A DNA stretch of 59,727 nt from Candidatus Poribacteria bacterium (GCA_002709695.1 PAQF01000013.1:42504-102230); one strand, 5' to 3'. Counted from the stretch's first letter, positions 1 to 9,305 are shown. The notes: generated by a model not told the origin, from the letters alone. Translations and numbers: made by a program.

Positions 1-926
1 CTGAGGAAACTATTAAGGTCATAGTGCGTTCGTTACCGGAAATCGGCAGGCCAACTAGTTTTGAAGGGATAGTTGGGAAATATCAAATTGCCTCGGAGGT
101 AGAGAAAACTGTGGCTGGAGTTGGTGAAGCGATAGCAATGCACGTTAGAATTTCTGGTATTGGTAATATTGAGACTTTGCCAGATTTAAAAGTGCCTGAG
201 GGAGTTGATCTAGTAGTTTATGATTCTAATATTATAGATACAACACAGGATACAAATGGGAAGATTAGTGGGACTCGAACTTATGGATATGTCATTATTC
301 CAGCGAGCCCTGGCCGTTTAGAAATCCCGGTGATTGAGGTCTCCTATTTTGATCCTGACAAGGAAAAGTATGAAATTATACGTACCACACCAATTCCACT
401 AGAGATTTTACCTGAGACTGAAATTGGAGCTAAGATAGCTCAGGCAGATTCAATTTCGGGCAGCACTAAAACGAGCACTCGTCTTGGAAGGTATGGGGTT
501 TTCGCTTGGAGTTTTGGGGCTCTATTTATTGTTGCTATAGGTTCAATTTTCGTAATCAGAATTCTTAAGCGTAAGCTAGGTCAGGTAGAAGAGCAAAAGT
601 TGCGGCAATTAGATGCTTATGATAATGTGCTGACAGGATTGGATAAAACTCAATCTTTTGCTGATCTTGCGAATGTCATTTATGGTTATATTAGTGATAA
701 TTTCGGGGGTAGCTCTGTTGGACTTAATCCAGAAGTTGTGAAACGGAAACTACTTTTAGAGAATATATCGGAGTTGTCTACTGATGAAGTGGTTGGGATT
801 TTACGAAAGTGTGATATGGTTATGTTTGCTCCAGCTACTACCCCGATTAGCGAGTTTAAAGTAGCCGTGGAAAGATCAAAAAGTGTAGTTGGGAGAATTG
901 AAGAAGAATTGAAGAAGAAGGAGTAG
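1..926 (+). CDS. batD: BatD-like protein, C-terminal part (5' end outside window)
   Basis: The reading frame is open to the left edge (codons from base 3), so the GTG at 24 is not the real start and only the last ~308 residues are seen. The visible part begins inside a beta-rich extracytoplasmic repeat with the run LPEIGRPTSFEGIVGKY, typical of the BatD 'oxygen tolerance' family, followed by a second repeat (KTVAGVGEAIAMHVRISG). One membrane helix lies near residues 163-183 of the visible piece, with a basic stop (RILKRK) and a cytoplasmic helical tail of about 110 residues. BatD proteins belong to the Bat aerotolerance operon with MoxR and von Willebrand factor A proteins. Those partners would lie upstream, outside the window. 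The exact biochemical role of the family is not settled. Confidence 0.8.
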   Translation, partial: EETIKVIVRSLPEIGRPTSFEGIVGKYQIASEVEKTVAGVGEAIAMHVRISGIGNIETLPDLKVPEGVDLVVYDSNIIDTTQDTNGKISGTRTYGYVIIPASPGRLEIPVIEVSYFDPDKEKYEIIRTTPIPLEILPETEIGAKIAQADSISGSTKTSTRLGRYGVFAWSFGALFIVAIGSIFVIRILKRKLGQVEEQKLRQLDAYDNVLTGLDKTQSFADLANVIYGYISDNFGGSSVGLNPEVVKRKLLLENISELSTDEVVGILRKCDMVMFAPATTPISEFKVAVERSKSVVGRIEEELKKKE

Positions 927-933
927 GTGAAAC

Positions 934-1446
934 ATGCTAATAAAGTTTAAGGGTAAAATGCCTCAAATTGATCAGTCTGTGTATGTTGCAGAGGGCGCCA
1001 AGATTATTGGCGATGTTACAATTGGGCTTGAAGCAAGTATCTGGTTTAATTGTGTGCTGCGAGGTGATATTGATTACATTCAAATTGGTCAGCGCACAAA
1101 TATTCAAGATGGTACAATTATTCACTTAGATCATGGTTTTCCTTGTGTCGTTGGTAATGATGTAACAATTGGCCATCGTGCAATCATTCATGGTTGTACG
1201 ATTGAAAGTGGAGCCATGATATCGATGGGGGCGACTATTCTTACTGGTGCACGAATTGGGAAAAATGCAATTATTGGTGCAGGGGCTGTTATCTTAGAAG
1301 GTCAAGAAATACCCCAAGGTTGTGTTGCCGTTGGCATACCTGCTAAGGTTACGCGTGAGGTGACGGAAATTGACATTAAGCGAATCTCCAAGGGAAAAGA
1401 TGAGTATATAAAATTGGCAAACCTGGCAAAACAAAATCATGATTGA
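934..1446 (+). CDS. gamma-carbonic anhydrase-like hexapeptide-repeat protein
   Basis: This 170-residue protein is almost entirely a left-handed beta-helix of hexapeptide repeats (IIGDVTIG, VVGNDVTIG, TIESGAMIS, RIGKNAIIGAGAVI), closing with the usual IPAKVTREV tail. It matches the YrdA/PaaY/CaiE group of the gamma-class carbonic anhydrase family. His64 or His67, His81 and His86 are placed like the three zinc ligands that sit between neighbouring subunits of the trimer. Catalytic activity cannot be judged from sequence, because many YrdA-type proteins are poor carbonic anhydrases. The gene starts 7 bases after the BatD stop and overlaps the next gene by 8 bases, so the three are probably one transcript. 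Confidence 0.88.
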   Translation: MLIKFKGKMPQIDQSVYVAEGAKIIGDVTIGLEASIWFNCVLRGDIDYIQIGQRTNIQDGTIIHLDHGFPCVVGNDVTIGHRAIIHGCTIESGAMISMGATILTGARIGKNAIIGAGAVILEGQEIPQGCVAVGIPAKVTREVTEIDIKRISKGKDEYIKLANLAKQNHD

Positions 1447-2065
1447 AAATAAAAATAGAGGGCAGCAAGAAGCTAAACAAGTTGGTTTTTTTCTTTATGA
1501 TGATATGGATCCACTCGATTTTGCGGGAGCTTTTCAGGTGTTTGCTTCAGTCAATCGAATCCGTCCAGGGGCTATGCAAACTTTCACTTTTGCGTTTCGG
1601 TTGCAACCGATTAGGTGTGCAAATGGTCTGATTATTACTCCTGAAAGTAGCTTTGTGGACGTTATGAAGATTGATCTAATGATTGTTCCTGGTGGAGAAG
1701 GGCGAAGAGTGCCGATGGCAAACCCGATGATTCAGAGCCAACTTAGGAAACTCGCTAACCAGTGTGAGTTTATCGTTGGTGTTTCTACTGGAACGCTAAT
1801 TCTTGCTGCCGCAGGCATATTACGTGAGCGCCAAGCCACAACTCATTGGTTAGCTTTAAAGGAACTGCAAGAACGGGATGATCTTATCCCATACTACTCC
1901 TCGAAAATCGTACGCGCTGGAAGGGTTCTCACTTGCGCAGGCAGCAGCCTCACGATTGATACTTCAATTTATATTATTCAAGAAACTTACGGGAAGCACT
2001 TTGCTGATGAGGTAAGATCATTAATTGAACATCAACATGCGAAAGTGCCAATGACAGTCTTCTAA
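1439..2065 (+). CDS. DJ-1/PfpI family protein, nucleophile Cys replaced by Ser
   Basis: This 208-residue class I glutamine amidotransferase-like protein is of the GlxA N-domain / isonitrile hydratase type. It shows the N-terminal strand GFFLYDDMDPLDFAGAFQVF, the turn DLMIVPGGEG, and the nucleophile-elbow region GVSTGTLILAAAGIL. Relatives usually have Cys where this protein has Ser (VCTG versus VSTG), so classical thiol catalysis is doubtful. The distal His is kept (ATTHW). There is no AraC-type DNA-binding domain, so it is not a full GlxA regulator. The start ATG lies inside the last codons of the preceding gene, and the stop is only 3 bases from the convergent ftsZ stop. Substrate unknown. 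Confidence 0.82.
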   Translation: MIENKNRGQQEAKQVGFFLYDDMDPLDFAGAFQVFASVNRIRPGAMQTFTFAFRLQPIRCANGLIITPESSFVDVMKIDLMIVPGGEGRRVPMANPMIQSQLRKLANQCEFIVGVSTGTLILAAAGILRERQATTHWLALKELQERDDLIPYYSSKIVRAGRVLTCAGSSLTIDTSIYIIQETYGKHFADEVRSLIEHQHAKVPMTVF

Positions 2066-2068
2066 CTG

Positions 2069-3433
2069 TTAATCGTCTTTGTTGATACGAAGCCAGGTCG
2101 GAATTTCGATGTCAGTTCCTACGTCTTTTGGCCTATTTGGGTTTGCTTCGTGAGCTTGTCTGTTAGTAGGTTCTTGGGTGCGTAGCATTTCTGGCAAATC
2201 AAGTGTTTCAGAAGCAGGTGCCGAGGCAAATTCTCTATCATCATTGTTTCTTTTTGTGTTTGTTTGTTCTGTATCGTATGCTCGTCGATTAAACCTCGAG
2301 TTTCTGTTAGAACCTGATGTGGATCGATGTGAATCGCGAGGAGAACGGCGTGACCGATCTGGAAGACGGCTACTTTGGCCAAAGCGACCTAAAAATTCAC
2401 TTGAATCTCTGGTATCTGCATATGTATCCTGATGATGTGAACTGCCGTGCTCAAAACCAGTGGCAATGACGGTAATGTGGATTTCGTCATCACTGAGGCT
2501 GTCATCGTAAGTCAATCCGAAAATAATGTTGTCTGTATCCGATTCTTCAGTGATTACTGCCATGGCATCGTTTAATTCTTGCATGGCCATATGTGATGGT
2601 CCTGTCAGGTTAACTATAATTCCGGTTGCCCCAGCTATACTGCTTTCCTCAAGCAAAGGAGATGATATCGCATTTTGTGCGGCAACTTGAGCTCGGTTGT
2701 CACCAGCTCCACGACCGATACCCATCAATGCACTTCCTGAATCTTCCATGACGGTTTGTACATCAGCAAAATCGAGGTTAATTTCACCTGGAATAGTAAT
2801 TAGATCAGAAATGCTCTGAACAGCGTTTAGCAACACCTCATCTACCATGCTGAAGGCAGCTCGTAAAGCAACATTCTGATCTACGTATTCAGTCAAACGT
2901 TCATTGGGTATGACAATTACCGAATCGGTGTTCTCGCGAATCTCCTCCAGTCCTTCTATCGAATTGTCACCTCGTCGACGGCCTTCAAAGTGGAATGGCC
3001 TCGTTACGACGCCAATTGTTAGTGCTCCCGCTTCTTTGGCGAGCCCTGCAATAATTGGGGCGGCACCAGTTCCTGTTCCTCCACCCATGCCAGCAGTTAC
3101 AAAAACCATGTCTGCGTCTTCAACAATGGCTTTTAATTTATCACGGTCTTCATCAGCAGCTACGCGACCTTTTTCAGGGTTTGCGCCTGCGCCTAATCCC
3201 TGTGTGGTTGTTGCACCGATCTGTACTCGTATGGCATTATGACAAGTTTTTAGTGCTTGTAGATCCGTGTTTACCGCATAAAATTCCACTCCGGTTAGGT
3301 TGGCTTCGATCATGCGTTTAACAGCATTATTCCCACCACCACCAACACCAATTACCTTGATCCTCGCAGAACCGATTTGCTCATCCTGCTCCATATCAAA
3401 GTCGATCATGCTTGCGTCTAATTTCGGGTCCAT
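2069..3433 (-). CDS. ftsZ: cell division protein FtsZ
   Basis: The tubulin-like GTPase that forms the Z ring. The N-terminal GTP-binding domain has GVGGGGNNAVKRM and the tubulin signature GGGTGTGAAP; the T7 synergy loop is NLDFADVQTVM. After about residue 325 comes a long Ser/Arg/Asn-rich disordered linker, then the conserved C-terminal peptide EIPTWLRI that binds FtsA and other partners. At 454 residues it is longer than E. coli FtsZ because of the linker. It is the last gene of the division cluster but has its own promoter (3520-3549). An in-frame TGA lies four codons upstream, so ATG 3433 is the longest start. No Shine-Dalgarno sequence lies close to it; an AGGAGG sits 38 bases upstream. 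Confidence 0.98.
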   Translation of the reverse strand: MDPKLDASMIDFDMEQDEQIGSARIKVIGVGGGGNNAVKRMIEANLTGVEFYAVNTDLQALKTCHNAIRVQIGATTTQGLGAGANPEKGRVAADEDRDKLKAIVEDADMVFVTAGMGGGTGTGAAPIIAGLAKEAGALTIGVVTRPFHFEGRRRGDNSIEGLEEIRENTDSVIVIPNERLTEYVDQNVALRAAFSMVDEVLLNAVQSISDLITIPGEINLDFADVQTVMEDSGSALMGIGRGAGDNRAQVAAQNAISSPLLEESSIAGATGIIVNLTGPSHMAMQELNDAMAVITEESDTDNIIFGLTYDDSLSDDEIHITVIATGFEHGSSHHQDTYADTRDSSEFLGRFGQSSRLPDRSRRSPRDSHRSTSGSNRNSRFNRRAYDTEQTNTKRNNDDREFASAPASETLDLPEMLRTQEPTNRQAHEANPNRPKDVGTDIEIPTWLRINKDD

Positions 3434-3519
3434 TGTGTTTTAGTCACATTCGGTAATGTAAGTAACCAAAGCCTCCTATACCTTATCTTCAACTATTAAA
3501 AGTTAAACTAAGCCCCGTG

Positions 3520-3549
3520 ATTATAAACCAGTGGTGAGAGCAAAGTCAA
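3520..3549 (-). promoter_or_regulatory. sigma-70-type promoter for ftsZ
   Basis: On the minus strand, TTGACT (3549-3544) and a perfect TATAAT (3525-3520) are separated by 18 bases. The start site would fall near 3513, giving a leader of about 80 bases. It lies in the 146-bp ftsA-ftsZ gap, the only long gap inside the cluster. Confidence 0.75.
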
Positions 3550-3579
3550 CAAGTTTCTATTTGAACCCAAAGTGAAAAT

Positions 3580-4821
3580 TTAGAAATAGTCACTGAACCA
3601 ATTTTTCATTTGTGATAGAATTTGATTAAATCGATCTTCGCCCTTGATAAAAGATTTTCCATCCGTCATGTGGTGATTTTGTGACCCTAACATTACGAGT
3701 CCGACACCAGTTGCATAAACTGGGCTGTTAACTTTGTCAATTAAACCTTTTAATGGGCGTGGGTAACCAACCCTGACCGGACATGGGAAAACTGGCTCTG
3801 CTAACTCAACCATCCCGTTCATTAGTGAAGTTCCTCCAGTTAGTACAAGACCTGCTGGGACATCAACGCCACTTTTCTTTATCTCTTGGTATATTAGATT
3901 TAGTGTTTCTTCCATACGACATTGTATGATTTCAGCTAGGAATTCCCTTGGCACGAATTGTGGCCTGTGAAGTCCTCCAACTGTGGGTATTTGGATAGTT
4001 TCGCTAGGATCAACCATGTCTACTAAGGCGCATCCTTTGAGGTGTTTAAGCTGAATAGCATCGTCAGGAGTCATCTTTAACAATTGGGCAATATCATGGG
4101 TCAGGTTGTCTCCACCTATTGATAGTACTTCGGTATGGCGTAATGCTCCGTCTTTATAAACTACAGTATCTGTTGTTCCTCCACCAATGTCGGCTAATGC
4201 TACACCAATCAACCTTTCTTCTGAATTCAAGACCGATTCTGCAGAAGCTATGGGCTCTAACACAACGGATTCAACTGCCATACCTGCATCGTTCACACAC
4301 GTTGTGAGGTTTTTGACAGCACCAACGGCACCTGTAATAATGTGAACGTAGGCTTCGAGGCGAACGCCAGACATGCCAATAGGGTCTTTAATCCCATCTT
4401 GATTGTCGACTTTAAAGCGTTGGCGCAATGACATTATTTCCTCTCTGTCAGCAGGGATAGCAACTGCTTTAGCTGCGTTAATTGCGCGATCGATATCAGA
4501 TTGTGTTATTTCATGTCCTTCACCTGAAACAGCAACAATCCCATGTGATGTTTGTCCCATGATATGGCCACCGGCGATTCCCACATGTGCAGACCCAATT
4601 TGGACACCTGACATTAATTCGGCAGCAGAAACTGCTTCACGGATTGCTGCTGTTGTTAGTTCCATATCGACTACGATACCACGCCTCAACCCTCGAGAGG
4701 GGGCAGTTCCGACACCCCGAATCTCGATTTTCTCTGGATCACCTTGCCAGGTATTTCCTATAATCACAGCAATTTTGCTCGTTCCGATATCCAGACCAAC
4801 AACAATATTATCAATTGCCAT
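3580..4821 (-). CDS. ftsA: cell division protein FtsA
   Basis: An actin-like ATPase that tethers FtsZ to the membrane and recruits later division proteins. The phosphate-1 motif is VGLDIGTSKIAVIIG near the N-terminus. The 1C domain follows, then phosphate-2 (ALADIGGGTTDTVVY) and the adenosine loop (LVLTGGTSLMNGM). The C-terminal end, ILSQMKNWFSDYF, is a good amphipathic membrane-targeting helix. Length (413 residues) is normal. The ATG is preceded by GGAGA at suitable spacing and overlaps the end of ftsQ by 11 bases, so the two are translationally close. A 146-bp gap and a fresh promoter follow, which would let ftsZ be made in excess over ftsA. Confidence 0.97.
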   Translation of the reverse strand: MAIDNIVVGLDIGTSKIAVIIGNTWQGDPEKIEIRGVGTAPSRGLRRGIVVDMELTTAAIREAVSAAELMSGVQIGSAHVGIAGGHIMGQTSHGIVAVSGEGHEITQSDIDRAINAAKAVAIPADREEIMSLRQRFKVDNQDGIKDPIGMSGVRLEAYVHIITGAVGAVKNLTTCVNDAGMAVESVVLEPIASAESVLNSEERLIGVALADIGGGTTDTVVYKDGALRHTEVLSIGGDNLTHDIAQLLKMTPDDAIQLKHLKGCALVDMVDPSETIQIPTVGGLHRPQFVPREFLAEIIQCRMEETLNLIYQEIKKSGVDVPAGLVLTGGTSLMNGMVELAEPVFPCPVRVGYPRPLKGLIDKVNSPVYATGVGLVMLGSQNHHMTDGKSFIKGEDRFNQILSQMKNWFSDYF

Positions 4822-5647
4822 CTTGCTTTCTCTCCATTAAGTACACAGCACCTTTAAATCTAAAATCTAAATATGTTCCTGTTTGCTTGTTAACAGATTT
4901 CTCTCGCTTTAGATGTTGGTAAAATAGCTTAAGTTGGTTGATACCAAGCACTAACTGGTCCGAAGATAATAAAATTAGGGGCATGTTCCTCAACCGAACA
5001 CTAATTCGATTTGGTCCACTTGCATCAATAGAATTTAGTTCTGTAAAGATTTCCCCTGCTCTTTTTTTGATTAGGTCTAAAGTTTTTAAGCCAATTTGAA
5101 CCTGATTAGATGCTAATTGGCTACCTAATTCAGCACCTTCTCCGGTAATTTCTACTAGAGGATCGCGCGAAAGATCGACCAAATTCGAGTATTCTAGCAC
5201 ATAACCGTACTGATCGACAATCATAAAAACCGGTTTTTTCCCAATTATACATGGGATTTTGGCAGTTTTTTTTCGTTCTGTGATATTTATTGATACAGTT
5301 TTTCGAAGATAGTGTTTTGAAACAGTTGCTTTTTCGATATAAATTAGTTTTTCAATATGTGATTTAACCTCTTTTTCCGAAACGTGGTGGATGAGGTCAT
5401 GATTTATATATAATTTTGCAGAATCAATGATTTTATCCCGTGGATAGTGGTCATTCCCTTGGACAGTAATTTCTTTTAGTTGCAGAATAGTACTATTTAG
5501 GATTATGTAGTTTATATGTAAAAAAGTAATGAAAATTGCTACCATTAACCAAATAAGTTGGCTAATCCAATTTTTTGAGTTAGGTTGTGTTTTTGATGAT
5601 TTAACTTCAAATGATGAAACGTGTGGTTGTGGTGCGTAGATTCTCAT
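4811..5647 (-). CDS. ftsQ: cell division protein FtsQ/DivIB
   Basis: A bitopic division protein linking early and late divisome components. Residues 1-27 are cytoplasmic, one membrane helix spans about 28-50 (ISQLIWLMVAIFITFL and on), then a POTRA domain begins at LKEITVQGNDHYPRDKI, followed by the FtsQ/DivIB beta domain (VSINITERKKTAKIPC, MIVDQYGYVLEY). At 278 residues it is of usual size. The start overlaps the murC stop by 4 bases and the end overlaps ftsA. FtsQ diverges fast, so the call rests on architecture and on position between murC and ftsA as much as on residues. Neither murB nor ddl lies between murC and ftsQ, unlike many clusters. Confidence 0.93.
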   Translation of the reverse strand: MRIYAPQPHVSSFEVKSSKTQPNSKNWISQLIWLMVAIFITFLHINYIILNSTILQLKEITVQGNDHYPRDKIIDSAKLYINHDLIHHVSEKEVKSHIEKLIYIEKATVSKHYLRKTVSINITERKKTAKIPCIIGKKPVFMIVDQYGYVLEYSNLVDLSRDPLVEITGEGAELGSQLASNQVQIGLKTLDLIKKRAGEIFTELNSIDASGPNRISVRLRNMPLILLSSDQLVLGINQLKLFYQHLKREKSVNKQTGTYLDFRFKGAVYLMERKQDGN

Positions 5648-7008
5648 TTTGTTAACTGATCCAATAGTTTGTGGCTAACCTTCCAAATATCACCAGCTCC
5701 CATGGTGATAACGATGTCGTTAGGCTGGACAATGTTGATTACGTGGTTAACAATCTCGTCTTTCGATGAGATGTATGTTATGTTGTTATGTCCATTCGCG
5801 GCAATTGCTTTTGCCAGTTTTTCTGCGGTTACCCCGTCAATTGGTGCTTCATTTGCTGCGTAAATTGGTGCGACAATGAGAACATCGCTTTGGCTGAAAG
5901 ATTTCGAAAATTCATCGGCTAGATGTTTAACTCGATCATATCTATGTGGTTGAAAGATGGCAATAATGCGTCGGTTATAGCTAGCACGTGTACCATCTAA
6001 AGCGGCTTTTAACTTGGTTGGATTGTGGGCGTAATCGTCAACAATAATAATATTCTGAGCTTCGCCTAAAACTTCGAAGCGTCGGTGCACACCACGAAAA
6101 TTCTCTAGTGCTTCTTTGATTTGATTAAATGATAAGTCCATTTGTAGGCCAATTGAGACTGCGGCTAATGCGTTGGATACATTATGTTTCCCTGGCATTT
6201 TTAAATGGATTTTGCCAACTAAATTCTCATGCACTAATACAGAAAAATGTGAAGTAGGTCCGTCATATTGTATGTCTGATGCCATTACGTCAGATTGGTT
6301 CTCGATGCCATAAGTGTAATATTGTTTTTCGATGTGTGGTATTATCTGGCGGATATTTATTTGGTCTGAACAGACGATTGCCGACCCATAAAATGGAACT
6401 TTGTTAATAAAATTCAGAAAAGTGTGACTTATCTCCCCAACATTTTTGTAGTAGTCTAGATGGTCTGCATCAATGGATGTGACAGTAGCAATGGTTGGGA
6501 AAAATTTCTCAATTGATCCGTATGCTTCATCTGCTTCAACTACCATTATATTGCTGTTGCCTATTCTAGCATGGCTGCCTACATTTACTAGTTTTCCTCC
6601 TACAATGACAGTCGGGTCTAATTTTTCCAAGACAGTGGCTGTCATTGCTGTTGTTGTCGTTTTTCCATGCGTGCCGCTAATAGCGATACTGAATTTCATA
6701 CGCATAATTTCTGCTAGCATCTCTGCTCCACGAATAATGGGGATTTTTTGATTACTAGCAGCAACAATCTCTGGATTCTCTAATGGGATGGCTGGAGAGA
6801 CAACCACAACATCTGCATTCTGTATCTGATTACTGGAATGGTTTTTATAAATCTCTGCCCCAATTTTTGTCAAATGTTCTGTTACTTCCGTTAAACGCAG
6901 ATCGGATCCGGAGACCTTGAATTTAAGATTTAATAGTATTTCAGCAATACCGCTTAAACCTGCACCTCCAATTCCTACTATATGGATATGTTTTGTTTTA
7001 CCTAACAT
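5644..7008 (-). CDS. murC: UDP-N-acetylmuramate--L-alanine ligase MurC
   Basis: Adds L-alanine to UDP-MurNAc, the first amino acid of the peptidoglycan stem, in the cytoplasm with ATP. The N-terminal Rossmann domain starts IHIVGIGGAGLSGIAEILL. The central Mur ligase P-loop is ISGTHGKTTTTAM, with VVEADEAYGS and DADHLDYY downstream. The C-terminal domain carries VDDYAHNPTKLKAAL and FQPHRYDR, typical of MurC rather than MurD/E/F. Length (454) is normal. The start overlaps the murG stop by one base and the end overlaps ftsQ by four. Confidence 0.97.
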   Translation of the reverse strand: MLGKTKHIHIVGIGGAGLSGIAEILLNLKFKVSGSDLRLTEVTEHLTKIGAEIYKNHSSNQIQNADVVVVSPAIPLENPEIVAASNQKIPIIRGAEMLAEIMRMKFSIAISGTHGKTTTTAMTATVLEKLDPTVIVGGKLVNVGSHARIGNSNIMVVEADEAYGSIEKFFPTIATVTSIDADHLDYYKNVGEISHTFLNFINKVPFYGSAIVCSDQINIRQIIPHIEKQYYTYGIENQSDVMASDIQYDGPTSHFSVLVHENLVGKIHLKMPGKHNVSNALAAVSIGLQMDLSFNQIKEALENFRGVHRRFEVLGEAQNIIIVDDYAHNPTKLKAALDGTRASYNRRIIAIFQPHRYDRVKHLADEFSKSFSQSDVLIVAPIYAANEAPIDGVTAEKLAKAIAANGHNNITYISSKDEIVNHVINIVQPNDIVITMGAGDIWKVSHKLLDQLTK

Positions 7009-8114
7009 TATTTTTCTTGCATCAGATCATAAATTGATTTCGCAATAATCTGCCCTGCTTCGGGGTTACCAAGTTTCAGGCTTGTTTTGGACATCTCATC
7101 CAATCTTGTGGAGTCAGTAACAATATTGATTATATAATTTGCTAGTGTTTTACCATCTATTTCAGATTGATCTAAGATAATACCTGCACCTTTGTTCGTT
7201 ATCGTTTCAGCGTTAGCTAATTGGTTGTTGCCCGTGGCATATGGGAGTGGAATAAAAATGGAAGGGATACCACAAGCGGTGATTTCAGAGATTGTCATCC
7301 CCCCTGCACGACACACCATTAGGTCTACAATGCTATAAATTTCTTCTATTCTATCAAAATATGGTTTTATTAGGTGTTTTACCGATGATTTACCATATTT
7401 GTTTATTACAATTTGTAAATCCTGTTTTCCTGTTTGATGTATTAATTGGAGATGTTGATTGTAGCATTCAAGATATTCTAATGCGTCGATTATCAGTGAG
7501 TTAATTGCTGTAGCACCTTGACTGCCTCCCATAATAAAAATTGTTTTGAGATCGGGAGCAAGTCCAAATTTTTCGTAAGTATTCAGATTCCTTTTAACAG
7601 CTGAGATTGATCGTCGTATTGGGTTTCCAGTTAACATTACTGCATCAGAAGGGAAATATGAGATGGCTGTGTCCAATGCTAAGTACGCCATCCTAACCCA
7701 AGTTCCTGCTATGCGATTAGTGATTCCAGGCGTTGCGTTTTGTTCTTGAAGAAAGGAGGGGATTTGGTGGATTCTAGCGGCCAAGAGCACTGGTCCGGAG
7801 ACATATCCTCCGGTTCCGACAACGGCGTTTGGCTTCAGCTTAGCCAACAGATGAATCGATTTTATGATGCCAAAAAATAATTTTGCCGTTACAGGTAGCC
7901 ACTTCAGCGTCAATTTTCGTGGAAAACCCGCAATTGAAATTGGTAGAAATTGGAAACCGTTTTTCGGTACTATTTCCGATTCCAGTTGACTCGCTCCTCC
8001 GATAAAAATGATGTCGGTATTTGGATCTAATAATTGTAATTCTTTTGCTATACCTATTGCAGGGTAAATATGTCCACCTGTCCCTCCTCCAGCGATTATA
8101 ATCCTTGATCCCAT
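7008..8114 (-). CDS. murG: UDP-GlcNAc--lipid I N-acetylglucosaminyltransferase MurG
   Basis: A GT28 glycosyltransferase that converts lipid I to lipid II on the inner face of the membrane. The N-terminal G loop is IIAGGGTGGHIYPAIGIA. GTGGYVSGP and QEQNATPGITNRI mark the N-domain; the C-domain has FIMGGSQGATAIN and the donor-site run LMVCRAGGMTISEITACG. Length (368) is usual. It lies 9 bases after ftsW and overlaps murC by one base, so it is in the same transcript. Confidence 0.97.
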   Translation of the reverse strand: MGSRIIIAGGGTGGHIYPAIGIAKELQLLDPNTDIIFIGGASQLESEIVPKNGFQFLPISIAGFPRKLTLKWLPVTAKLFFGIIKSIHLLAKLKPNAVVGTGGYVSGPVLLAARIHQIPSFLQEQNATPGITNRIAGTWVRMAYLALDTAISYFPSDAVMLTGNPIRRSISAVKRNLNTYEKFGLAPDLKTIFIMGGSQGATAINSLIIDALEYLECYNQHLQLIHQTGKQDLQIVINKYGKSSVKHLIKPYFDRIEEIYSIVDLMVCRAGGMTISEITACGIPSIFIPLPYATGNNQLANAETITNKGAGIILDQSEIDGKTLANYIINIVTDSTRLDEMSKTSLKLGNPEAGQIIAKSIYDLMQEK

Positions 8115-8123
8115 TGAATTGGT

Positions 8124-9305
8124 TCAGATATCTCCATGAAAATGTCGTGATATGTTTAGCAAGATACCCACAGAAACTAGGGTCATGACCAACGAACTAC
8201 CTCCATAACTAATAAAGGGCAAATTAATTCCTTTCGTTGGCAACATTCCAGTGGTAACACCAATGTTCATTATCATTTGGAGACCAATCTGAGTTATTAT
8301 TCCAAGTGCAATTAAACTCTCAAATTGATTTCTTGTATGGCGTGCAATATGGATACCACGCCATACGAACAGCATGAAAAGCAAAATAAGCGTTATTGTA
8401 CCAAGCAGGCCTAGTTCTTCTCCGGTGATAGCTAGAATAAAATCATTGTGTGGATGTGGAAGGAACGTTAGTTTATAAATACTGTTTCCTATACCAGCCC
8501 CAGTTATACCACCAATGGCTAATGCGTTTAGGGACTGTGTAACTTGGTAGTTTGTATCATAAGGGTTTGCGAACGAACGTACATAGTCTTGTATTCGCTC
8601 CATCTTGTAGTCATCGCCTTGCATCCATATGAAAACAAAGAACCCTGCAATCATGGCAACTAGAAAAATTTGTGATATGCGTGCACCACCAGTTATTAGA
8701 AGTAATATGATAACTGAGCTTAGTAGTACGGCAGAGCCAAAATCAGGTTGAATATACAGAAGAAAAAAGACCAAAGCAAGGATAATTAAGTTAGGTAGTA
8801 CCCCTTGCTTAAAGCTTTTTATCCTTTCATGTTTACTGATGAGAAAATTTGAAGTGTAGATAATCATTCCCAATTTTACTAATTCAACTGGTTGGAACCC
8901 CAAACCTCCTAATCGAATCCAACGATGAAACCTCATTCCACTTCCTGACTGAACGTGATGACCAAGAGGTGTAAAAACCAGTAGCAACATGAGAATAGAA
9001 AAGCCTAGTATCTGTTTCGCATATTTAGCGTAAAGTTGGCAAGGTATAAATGAAACAGCTATCATGAGGCTTAAACCACTAATAGCTGCAACCAATTGAA
9101 CTTTGAAATAACGTAGACTGTCGCTATTATATGTTTGATTTGCTAAAGCATTTCCTGCGCTGTAAACCATTACAAGTCCAAAACTAACCAGACAGAAGAT
9201 TAAAAGCAAAAACAACTGGTCTGTCTTTCCTACGATGTCAGGGGATAATTTAACCGGTGGAGGGTTATTGTACGGTTGATTGTTTACTATGGACTTTGAA
9301 TTCAA
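8124..9305 (-). CDS. ftsW: SEDS-family lipid II polymerase FtsW
   Basis: A multi-pass SEDS protein that polymerises lipid II at the septum with a class B penicillin-binding protein. About ten hydrophobic helices are visible. SEDS signatures include MVYSAG after helix 1, GGLGFQPVELVKLGMI, YIQPDFGSAVLL, the periplasmic loop ALAIGGITGAGIGNS, and near the end LPTKGINLPFISYGGSSLV. RodA is the alternative, but its place between murD and murG favours FtsW. The 5' end overlaps murD by 41 bases if ATG 9305 is used. The first ~28 residues are hydrophilic and poorly conserved, so a start nearer helix 1 is possible. Confidence 0.95.
   Translation of the reverse strand: MNSKSIVNNQPYNNPPPVKLSPDIVGKTDQLFLLLIFCLVSFGLVMVYSAGNALANQTYNSDSLRYFKVQLVAAISGLSLMIAVSFIPCQLYAKYAKQILGFSILMLLLVFTPLGHHVQSGSGMRFHRWIRLGGLGFQPVELVKLGMIIYTSNFLISKHERIKSFKQGVLPNLIILALVFFLLYIQPDFGSAVLLSSVIILLLITGGARISQIFLVAMIAGFFVFIWMQGDDYKMERIQDYVRSFANPYDTNYQVTQSLNALAIGGITGAGIGNSIYKLTFLPHPHNDFILAITGEELGLLGTITLILLFMLFVWRGIHIARHTRNQFESLIALGIITQIGLQMIMNIGVTTGMLPTKGINLPFISYGGSSLVMTLVSVGILLNISRHFHGDI

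Noticed and set aside
2178-2432. 84-residue plus-strand frame within ftsZ (and 2904-3242)
   Set aside because: Shadow frames of ftsZ; no independent evidence.
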